NCBI RefSeq assembly: GCF_900156175.1
Contig: NZ_FTMV01000002.1
Location: forward strand, 186,001 to 250,000
Direction of reading: 5' to 3'
From: Janthinobacterium sp. TND4EL3
GTDB taxonomy: Bacteria; Pseudomonadota; Gammaproteobacteria; Burkholderiales; Burkholderiaceae_D
DNA length: 64,000 bases
In this document: one piece after another, positions 57,353 to 64,000 of the stretch
Numbering within the stretch: position 1 is the first letter of the stretch
How the letters are laid out: each line of letters begins with the position of its first letter
Notes under the pieces: generated by a model
The model's input: only the letters and a program-made list of their open reading frames with translations
Told to the model about the DNA's origin: nothing
Database searches by the model: none
Translations under genes and position numbers: made by a program

Positions 57353-59323
57353 ATGAAATACAAGAAGATACGCGAAATTATCCTCGGCAAGCCGCTCGAT
57401 CCGATGAAGGCCGAGACGCGCCATTCGATGGCGCTGGTGGCTTTCCTGGCGTGGGTGGGGCTGGGCGCCGATGGCCTGTCTTCGTCGGCATATGGGCCGG
57501 AAGAAACCTTCCGCGCGCTGGGGCCGCATGCCCACCTGGGCCTGTACCTGGCGCTGGCCACGGCCGTCACCGTCTTCATCATCGCGCTGGCCTACAACCA
57601 GGTGATCGAGCTGTTTCCCACGGGCGGCGGCGGCTACCGCGTGGCCACCAAGCTGGTGGGACCGTACCTGGGCCTCATTTCCGGCTGCGCGCTGATCCTC
57701 GACTACGTGCTGACGATCGCCATTTCCATCGCTTCCGGCGTCGACGCGCTGGCCTCGTTCCTGCCGCTGGGGTTCCAGCCCTATAAATTGTGGGCCGAGA
57801 TGTGCTTCATCGGCTTGCTGATCATCATGAATTTGCGCGGGCTCAAGGAGGCGATCCAGATCCTGCTGCCCATCTTCATCGGTTTCGTCATCACGCACCT
57901 GGTGCTGATCGTCTACGGCGTCGTCGCGCACTCGTCGCACTTGCCCGAATTGCTGCCCGTGACCATGGCGGAAACGCAGGCGCTGGCCGGCAGCATCGGC
58001 TGGGCCGGCGTGGCCGGCATGCTGCTGCTTGCGTATTCGCAAGGCGGCGGCACCTATACGGGCCTGGAAGCCGTGTCGAACAACGTCAACCTGCTGGCCG
58101 AACCGAGGGTGCGCACCGGCAAGATCACCATGCTCTACATGGCCCTGTCGCTGGCGTTCACGGCGGGCGGCATCATCCTGCTGTACCTGCTGTGGAACGC
58201 CACGCCGACGCCGGGCGAGACCTTGAACGCGTCCACCTTCAAAACCATCATCGCCAGCATGGGCCTGGGCGGCGAAATGCTCAACCAGGCGCTGCTGGTG
58301 ATCGTGCTGGCCTTCGAGGCGGGCCTGCTGTTCGTCGCCGCCAACACGGGTTTCCTGGGCGGCCCGTCGGTGCTGTCGAATATGGCGGCCGATTCCTGGG
58401 TGCCGCACAAGTTCCGCTACCTGTCGACGCGCCTCGTCACGCAGAACGGCATCGTCGTCATGGGCCTGGCGGCGCTGGCCATCCTGTTCTGGACGGGCGG
58501 CAGCGTGACCTTGCTGGTCGTGCTGTACTCGATCTCCGTCTTCCTCACGTTTGCCATTTCCCTGTTCGGCCTGTGCCTGTACTGGCTGCGCAACCGCACG
58601 CCGGGCACGCACTGGCTGCGCCGCCTGCTGCTGTCGCTGCTCGGCTTCGTCATTTGCGCCGGCATCCTGGCCATTCTGCTGGTCGAGCGCTTCATGCACG
58701 GCGGCTGGGCCGCGGTGCTGATCATCGCCGCCATCGCGGCCCTGTGCATCGCCATCCGCCGCCATTACCGGCGCACCAAGCAGGCCATCCTCGAAGTCGA
58801 CGAAGTCTTCGCGCACCAGCCCTTCGGCGCGAACGTGGACCCCATCGTGCCCATCGAGCCGCAGCCGGACGCGCAGACGGCCGTGTTCATCGTCGGCACC
58901 TCGCGCGGCGGCGGCCTGCACGCGCTGCTGTGGGTGCAGCGCATGTTCCCCGGCCACTTCAAGAATTTTCTGTTCGTCAACGCGCGCACCGTCGATTCGC
59001 ACGCCTACGGCGGCGAAGGGGCGATGGCGCAGATGCGCCAGGAAGCGGCGGACACGCTGGAATTCTTCGTCGACTTTTGCCACAGCCACGGCATGGCTTC
59101 GTCGTCCTACCTGGGCTTCGGCACGGACGCCGTCGATGAAATCACCAAGCTGTGCGAAGCCATCAATGAGGAATTTCCTAACTGCATCTTTTTCACCAGC
59201 AAGCTGATTTTTACCACCGATAACTGGTTTACGCGCGTGCTGCACAACCAGGCCTCGCTGGCCGTGCAGCGGCGGCTGCACCTGGAAGGATTGCAGATGG
59301 TGATATTGCCGATGAAAGTCTGA
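57353..59323 (+). CDS. APC-superfamily permease, KimA (YdaO)-like potassium importer
   Basis: 656 residues from ATG 57353. About 12 membrane segments: GADGLSSSAYGPEE, FPTGGGGYRVATKLVGPYLGLISGCALILDYVLTIAISIASG and YSQGGGTYTGLEAVSNNVN are the APC/KimA signatures. The cytosolic C-terminal 200 residues form a Usp-like domain, as in KimA, which imports K+ with protons. The longer frame from 57263 has no support. No clear ribosome site was seen. Confidence 0.82.
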   Translation: MKYKKIREIILGKPLDPMKAETRHSMALVAFLAWVGLGADGLSSSAYGPEETFRALGPHAHLGLYLALATAVTVFIIALAYNQVIELFPTGGGGYRVATKLVGPYLGLISGCALILDYVLTIAISIASGVDALASFLPLGFQPYKLWAEMCFIGLLIIMNLRGLKEAIQILLPIFIGFVITHLVLIVYGVVAHSSHLPELLPVTMAETQALAGSIGWAGVAGMLLLAYSQGGGTYTGLEAVSNNVNLLAEPRVRTGKITMLYMALSLAFTAGGIILLYLLWNATPTPGETLNASTFKTIIASMGLGGEMLNQALLVIVLAFEAGLLFVAANTGFLGGPSVLSNMAADSWVPHKFRYLSTRLVTQNGIVVMGLAALAILFWTGGSVTLLVVLYSISVFLTFAISLFGLCLYWLRNRTPGTHWLRRLLLSLLGFVICAGILAILLVERFMHGGWAAVLIIAAIAALCIAIRRHYRRTKQAILEVDEVFAHQPFGANVDPIVPIEPQPDAQTAVFIVGTSRGGGLHALLWVQRMFPGHFKNFLFVNARTVDSHAYGGEGAMAQMRQEAADTLEFFVDFCHSHGMASSSYLGFGTDAVDEITKLCEAINEEFPNCIFFTSKLIFTTDNWFTRVLHNQASLAVQRRLHLEGLQMVILPMKV

Positions 59324-59410
59324 CGGCGCCGATTCCAGCGCAAGAAGCGGAGTGCCGCGCCCGGCTTGCCGGCCTATCTTTTCCCTTTCAATCACTTGAA
59401 GGGGAAGCAA

Positions 59411-60175
59411 ATGTTGCAACTGGAAAATAAGGTCGCCATCATCACGGGCGCCAGCTCGGGCATCGGCCATGCGGCGGCGCGCCTGTTCGCCCGCGAGGGC
59501 GCGCGGCTGGTGCTGGTGGCACGCCGGCGGCAGGAACTCGAGGCGCTGGTGGCGCAGTTGGCGCAAGGCGGCGCGCAGGCCGTCGCCTGCGTGGGCGACG
59601 TGGCCGATGCGGCCTGCGCCCGCGGCGCCGTGGAACTGGCGCTGCAACGTTTCGGCGGCCTCGATATCGCTTTTAATAATGCGGGCACCCTGGGACCCAT
59701 GGGGCCCACACCGGAACTTGCCCTGGAAGACTGGCAAGCGGCGGTCGATACGAATCTCACCAGTGCCTTCCTGGCGGCCAAATATCAGCTGCCGGCCATG
59801 GCGGCGCGCGGCGGCGGCTCGCTGATCTTTACGTCGACCTTCGTCGGCCATACGGTAGGCATGCCCGGCATGGCCGCGTATGCGGCCAGCAAGGCGGGCG
59901 TGATCGGCCTGACGAAGGCCCTGGCGGCCGAGTACGGCGCGGCCGGCATCCGCGTAAATGCCCTGCTGCCGGGCGGCACCGATACGCCCATGGGGCGGGC
60001 AGTGGCCGCTACGCCCGAGGCGCAGGCCTTCGTGGCGGGCTTGCATGCCTTGAAGCGCCTGGCCACGCCGGACGAGATCGCCCGCTCGGCGCTGTACCTG
60101 GCGTCCGATGCATCGAGTTTCACCACCGGCACGGCGCTGCTGGCCGACGGCGGCGTGTCCATCGCGCGCGCGTAA
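59411..60175 (+). CDS. Short-chain dehydrogenase/reductase
   Basis: 254 residues. NAD(P) site TGASSGIGHAAARLF, structural NNAG (AFNNAGTLGP), catalytic Ser in FTSTF, and YAASK. The final part, LKRLATPDEIARSALYLASDASSFTTGTALLADGG, is the classical end. The Arg in ARRR after the second strand suggests NADP(H). ATG 59411 has an AAGGGGAAG site upstream. The substrate is unknown. Confidence 0.9.
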   Translation: MLQLENKVAIITGASSGIGHAAARLFAREGARLVLVARRRQELEALVAQLAQGGAQAVACVGDVADAACARGAVELALQRFGGLDIAFNNAGTLGPMGPTPELALEDWQAAVDTNLTSAFLAAKYQLPAMAARGGGSLIFTSTFVGHTVGMPGMAAYAASKAGVIGLTKALAAEYGAAGIRVNALLPGGTDTPMGRAVAATPEAQAFVAGLHALKRLATPDEIARSALYLASDASSFTTGTALLADGGVSIARA

Positions 60176-60191
60176 AGCTTGCGCAGAAACG

Positions 60192-60222
60192 CCGACGGCC
60201 CGGGGATGAGCCGGGCCGTCGG
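60192..60222. terminator. Strong hairpin between convergent genes
   Basis: CCGACGGCCCGG (60192-60203) pairs with CCGGGCCGTCGG (60211-60222). It lacks a long T run but separates two convergent genes, so a bidirectional terminator is likely. Confidence 0.6.
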
Positions 60223-60242
60223 TGGTTTGCGCTAGATCAAGC

Positions 60243-61559
60243 TCAGTTGTGAACCGAGTTCAGCTGGCGCGCGATGATGTCGTGGTTCAGCCAGACGACG
60301 GGCGCTTGCGGCTCGGACATGGCGTGGAACATCAGCGGGCCCGTGCCTTCCAGCACCAGCGAGCTCAGGTGGTCGGTGATCAGTTCCTTGCGGTCCTTGT
60401 GCAGCTTGGTGATGTCATCCGAGGTGCCGATCATGACGTCGGCCAGTTCCGGCGTGTTGTCCATCGGCCAGGCGGCGAAGTTGCGGAACTGCACGCTGGT
60501 GGCGTCGCCGTTGTAGGCGGCGATGCGGTCGAGCAAGTCCTGCAGCGAAACGCCGTCTTCCAGCAAGCCCTGGCAGATCTTCCACTGCTCGTCGGCCCAG
60601 GCGCCGCCGCCTTCTTTTTTCAGCGCGTCGAGCAGGGGGAACAGCGACAGTTCCACGCCGACGAAAATGTCGGACGAATTCGTGCGGATTTCCGGGCAGT
60701 TGAAGACGGTCGCCTTGATGCCTTTTTCCCACGCGGCCTTGGCCACGTTTTCCAGGCGCATCTTGGCCAGGCCTTGCGTGTAGTTGCTATACGTTTGCCA
60801 CTGGTATTTGCCGTCGATCAAGATCTCGGTGCCGTGGTAGCCGTAGGCGCTGTAGCGCACCTGGCCGCCCGTTTGCTCGATGCGCGCGCGGATGGCGGCG
60901 CTGCCGTCGATCAGGTGCTGCAGGGTGTTGGCCGTGACTTCGTCGAAGTTCATCAGGATCAGCTTGCCCAGGTCGCTGTCGAGCAGGGCGCGCGAAGACA
61001 TGAAGCGCTCGCCGCGGCCCTTGTAGATGCGGTTGGCAATGGCCAGGAAGACTTTGACTTTCGGAATGCCGCCGGCCATGGTGTGGGCGAAATACACGTT
61101 GCTGCCGTCAGGAATCAGGCTGTCCAGTTCGGCCATGGCTTTCGCCACGGAGGCAGTGAAGCGGGCGATGCCGGCTTCGCGGCAGCGTTCGATCTGCGCC
61201 CAGTCCAGCTTGTCTTCCTGCCAGCTTTTCAGCGTCATGTCGGCCAGCAGGGCCGTCGGCGTCGGTTCGCCGGCCGGGGCGTCGAGGTCGAAACCGGCCA
61301 TCAGCGGCACGTTGATGATGCGCCCGCCCAGGTTGGCTTCGGCTTCCGCCAGCTCTTCCGCGTTCAATGGACGCAGCGCCATGTTTTCATCGCGGCGGCC
61401 GACCGTCATGCCGACGATGTTCATGCCCGCCTTGCGCGCTTCGTCCAGCAAGCCATTCACATAGCCGCGGCCGAACAGCTCGCCGAACAGCACAAAGGTG
61501 TCGCCCTTGCGGAAGATATTTTTTTGCGGGATGTCTCTCAGGGACGTGATCTCGGTCAT
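60243..61559 (-). CDS. Possible FabMG-type enoyl-ACP reductase family protein
   Basis: 438 residues, cytoplasmic. KGDTFVLFGELFGRGYVNGLLDEARKAGMNIVGMTVGRRDE gives a Rossmann-like GxxxGxG site. GSNVYFAHTMAGGIPKVKVFLAIANRI and SAYGYHGTEILIDGKYQWQTYSNYTQGLAKMRL are distinctive. It recalls proteins named enoyl-ACP reductase FabMG family in genome annotations, but I cannot verify that. If right, it would reduce enoyl-ACP in fatty acid synthesis and could be triclosan tolerant. Confidence 0.45.
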   Translation of the reverse strand: MTEITSLRDIPQKNIFRKGDTFVLFGELFGRGYVNGLLDEARKAGMNIVGMTVGRRDENMALRPLNAEELAEAEANLGGRIINVPLMAGFDLDAPAGEPTPTALLADMTLKSWQEDKLDWAQIERCREAGIARFTASVAKAMAELDSLIPDGSNVYFAHTMAGGIPKVKVFLAIANRIYKGRGERFMSSRALLDSDLGKLILMNFDEVTANTLQHLIDGSAAIRARIEQTGGQVRYSAYGYHGTEILIDGKYQWQTYSNYTQGLAKMRLENVAKAAWEKGIKATVFNCPEIRTNSSDIFVGVELSLFPLLDALKKEGGGAWADEQWKICQGLLEDGVSLQDLLDRIAAYNGDATSVQFRNFAAWPMDNTPELADVMIGTSDDITKLHKDRKELITDHLSSLVLEGTGPLMFHAMSEPQAPVVWLNHDIIARQLNSVHN

Positions 61560-61823
61560 GGTGTCAATTCATTCAAAAATTAGCAGGGCAGACGGCTAAA
61601 CGCGCTGCCTGCAGGTTCAACATAGTTGTAAATTATGCGCCATTCCAACCGGGAAAATCCTGTTGCGAACGATTCTCGTCTGGAATGGCATCTTCTTCTG
61701 CGGTGGAGCTCTTATTCTTTCGCCATGGCGTATTTTACGCTGCCGCGGCGCGCTGCGCCCGCGGACTGGCCCGGCAGGCGCCGATATTACCTCAGCTTGG
61801 TCATGCCGGTCAGCAAAATTGAC

Positions 61824-64000
61824 CTAAAACAAGTCCTGCTGGCCGGACACGAGGCGCGAAAAATCGTCGCCCAGGAAGGGCAGTATCGCGTCGGCCACGG
61901 GCTGCAGCTGGCGCGTCAGGTAATGCTGGTAGTCGATGGGCGAGCGCTGCGTTTCCAGCGGCTCCGGCCCCGCCACCGTGATCACATAGCTGATCCAGCC
62001 GCCGTTCTGGTATTGCAGCGGCCGCCCCTGCGCCAGGTTGTAGGCGTCGGCCGTGCGCGCCGCGCGCACATGGGGCGGCACGTTGCGCTGGTAATCGTCG
62101 AGCGGGCGGCGCAAACGCTTGCGGTAGACCAATAAAGCGTCGCATTCGCCGCGCACCGTGCGCGCCACGTAGTCGCGCACATAGTCCTGGTAGGCGGCGC
62201 GCTGGAAGATGCGCCGGTACAGCTCTTGCTGGAATTGCTGCGCCAGCGGCGTCCAGTCGCTGCGCACGGTTTCCAGCCCCTTGTAGACCATCTCCTCGCT
62301 GCCGTCCGGCTTGCCCACGAGGCCCGCGTAGCGCTTCTTGCTGCCTTCTTCCGAGCCGCGGATGGTGGGCATGAGGAAACGCCGGTAATGCGTCTCGAAT
62401 TCCAGCTCCAGCGCATTGTCCAGGCCGAATTCCTCGCGCAGGTGGCGTTCCCACCAGGCATTCACGTGCGCCACCAGGGCGCGGCCGATCTTGCCCGCTT
62501 CTTCATCCGTATGCGCCGTTTTCAGCCATACAAACGTGGAGTCCGTGTCGCCATAGATGACCTCGTAGCCCTGTTCCGTGATCAGTTCGCGCGTGCGGTG
62601 CATGATGTCGTGGCCGCGCAGGGTGATCGACGAGGCCAGGCGCGGGTCGAAAAAGCGGCAGCCGCTGGACCCCAGCACGCCGTAGAACGCGTTCATGATG
62701 ATCTTCAGCGCTTGCGACAGCGGTGCGTTGCGTTCGCGCTTGGCCGCTTCGCGCCCCTGCCACACCTGTTCCACGATGGCCGGCAGGCAATGTTTGACCC
62801 GTGAAAACTGTGCGCCCCGGTAGCCGGGCACGGTATCGGCCTCATCGCCGCTGGTGCCCACCACCAGGCCCACGGGGTCGATCAGGAAAGTGCGGATGAT
62901 GGACGGGTACAGGCTTTTATAGTCGAGCACGAGCACGGAGTCGTACAGGCCCGACTGGGAATCCATGACGAAGCCGCCCGGGCTGTTGTCGCCGGAAACG
63001 TCGCCCAGGTTGGGCGCCACGTAGCCCTGCCGGTGCATCAGCGGCAGATACAAATGTTCGAAGGCGGCCACGGAACCGCCGCTGCGGTCGGCCGCCAGCC
63101 CCGTGACGCTGGCCCGTTCCAGCAAAAAGGTCAGCAGCTCGGTTTTCGCGAAGATGCGCGTGACCAGCTCGCAATCCTTGAGGTTGTAGCGGGCCAGCGC
63201 GGGTTTATCCTCACGGAAACGCCGGTCGATCTCGGCCATGCGCTGGTAGGGATTGTCGATGGACTTGCCTTCGCCCAAGAGCGTCTGCGCCACGTTTTCC
63301 AGGCTGAACGAGGAAAAATTCCACGTCGCCGACCGGAGCGCTTCGATGCCGTCGATGATCAGGCGGCCCGCCGCGGCGGCAAAATAGTGTTCCTGCTTGC
63401 CGCCGTGCTCGCGCCACTCCATCACGGCGCCGCCGCGTCCCAGCCGCAAGGGCACTTGATAACGCTCGGCATGTTCCTTGAGCACGCGCAAGTCGAACTG
63501 CACCAGGTTCCAGCCGATGATGGCGTCCGGGTCGTGCCGCTCCATCCACGTGTTCAGGCGTTCGAGGATCTGCGCGCGCGTGTCGCAGTATTCGAGGTCG
63601 AAGTCCAGGGCCTCATCGCCGCCGTTTGGCGGCCCCAGCATGTAGACCTGGCGCTGGCCGCAGCCTTCCAGGGCCAGCGAATACAGTTCGCCATGCGCTG
63701 TCGTCTCGATATCGAGCGATGCCAGTTTCAAGCCTGGCCGGTAGCCGGGCGCCGGTTTCAACTGCACCTCCTGCGCCGTATCCCCGCTGAACGCGACCGG
63801 CGCCGTAATGAAACGCTCCATCAGGTAGCGCTCGGGCGGGCGGATGTCGGCCTCGTACACGTCGACGCCGTGGGCGCGCAGCTGTTTTTCCAGCTTCAGC
63901 AGGTGCCGGTATTGCTTGCAGTACAGCCCCAGCACGGGGCGGTGGTGAAAATCGCACAGCGACAGGGGGCGCAGCTCCGCATGGCGCTCGCCGCGCAGCA
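61824..64000 (-). CDS. polB: DNA polymerase II, family B (5' end outside window)
   Basis: More than 720 codons are present; the start lies beyond the right edge. The exonuclease region shows [10 protein letters not shown] and [11 protein letters not shown] with the metal-binding acidic residues. The polymerase region has [14 protein letters not shown] (motif A), [13 protein letters not shown] (motif B) and [12 protein letters not shown] (motif C). PolB is an SOS-induced translesion and restart polymerase. Confidence 0.95.
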   Translation of the reverse strand, partial: LRGERHAELRPLSLCDFHHRPVLGLYCKQYRHLLKLEKQLRAHGVDVYEADIRPPERYLMERFITAPVAFSGDTAQEVQLKPAPGYRPGLKLASLDIETTAHGELYSLALEGCGQRQVYMLGPPNGGDEALDFDLEYCDTRAQILERLNTWMERHDPDAIIGWNLVQFDLRVLKEHAERYQVPLRLGRGGAVMEWREHGGKQEHYFAAAAGRLIIDGIEALRSATWNFSSFSLENVAQTLLGEGKSIDNPYQRMAEIDRRFREDKPALARYNLKDCELVTRIFAKTELLTFLLERASVTGLAADRSGGSVAAFEHLYLPLMHRQGYVAPNLGDVSGDNSPGGFVMDSQSGLYDSVLVLDYKSLYPSIIRTFLIDPVGLVVGTSGDEADTVPGYRGAQFSRVKHCLPAIVEQVWQGREAAKRERNAPLSQALKIIMNAFYGVLGSSGCRFFDPRLASSITLRGHDIMHRTRELITEQGYEVIYGDTDSTFVWLKTAHTDEEAGKIGRALVAHVNAWWERHLREEFGLDNALELEFETHYRRFLMPTIRGSEEGSKKRYAGLVGKPDGSEEMVYKGLETVRSDWTPLAQQFQQELYRRIFQRAAYQDYVRDYVARTVRGECDALLVYRKRLRRPLDDYQRNVPPHVRAARTADAYNLAQGRPLQYQNGGWISYVITVAGPEPLETQRSPIDYQHYLTRQLQPVADAILPFLGDDFSRLVSGQQDLF

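Noticed and set aside
57302..60046. 914-codon frame antisense to the permease and SDR genes
   Set aside because: Spans two recognisable genes on the other strand; composition of a shadow.
61635..62135. Rightward frame overlapping the polB 3' end
   Set aside because: Most of it is antisense to polB and its first part is AT-rich leader without a ribosome site.

Overview
The window is GC-rich chromosomal DNA from a betaproteobacterium. The gene repertoire (MaeB-type malic enzyme, MHYT sensor kinase, GNDEF-EAL-REC protein, PolB, KimA-like K+ importer) and the codon use fit the Oxalobacteraceae, in the Janthinobacterium/Massilia/Duganella neighbourhood. That assignment is inferred from gene content and was not searched.

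Layout. Bases 1-17,750 are host genes: a c-di-GMP phosphodiesterase cut by the window edge, thiL, a MarR regulator divergent from an MFS pump with palindromic operators between them, an SMI1/KNR4 protein, maeB, a universal stress protein, a lipoprotein, an MHYT hybrid-type kinase, a methyltransferase, an M56-like protein, a GNAT enzyme, an Imm10-like protein and NnrU. Bases 17,757-19,981 are AT-richer and gene-poor, with a decayed MocR-type gene and small orphan genes. Bases 19,982-57,176 are a complete-looking 37 kb prophage inserted in a tRNA-Leu(CAA) gene. A 58-bp direct repeat flanks it: a 3' tRNA fragment at the left and the intact tRNA at the right. Bases 57,206-64,000 are host again: a KimA-like permease, an SDR dehydrogenase, a possible FabMG-type reductase, and polB running off the right edge.

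Prophage plan. A CI-like LexA/S24 repressor and a YdaS/Cro-like protein are divergent around 31.77 kb. Sites resembling AGGTTTAACCT occur there and again as a triple array at the leftward promoter near 30.14 kb, a lambda-like OL/OR arrangement. Everything from 30,073 down to the integrase at 20,166 reads leftward as an almost gapless series. Rightward come a replication initiator with internal 12-bp repeats, a DnaB helicase, a second tyrosine recombinase, a Q-like protein with a pR'-tR'-like promoter and terminator, and a P22-type podovirus late module: terminase, portal, scaffold, N4-gp56-type capsid, gp4, gp10, ejection proteins, tailspike, holin, GH19 endolysin and Rz/Rz1 spanins.

Main discovery. 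The leftward early operon carries a diversity-generating retroelement (DGR). It has a DGR-type reverse transcriptase (IGNLSSQ, YVDD), an Avd-like four-helix protein, a 101-bp template repeat (TR) with ten AAY codons, and four target genes of DUF1566/C-type-lectin type, each ending in a variable repeat (VR). Within the repeats every substitution between TR and the four VRs falls at a TR adenine, the DGR signature. The targets lie in two pairs separated by a conserved small-gene block. They are in the CI-controlled early operon and not in the tail genes. One target (VR1) has gained a base in its A-rich core and is frameshifted. The only usable RT start codon lies inside the TR.
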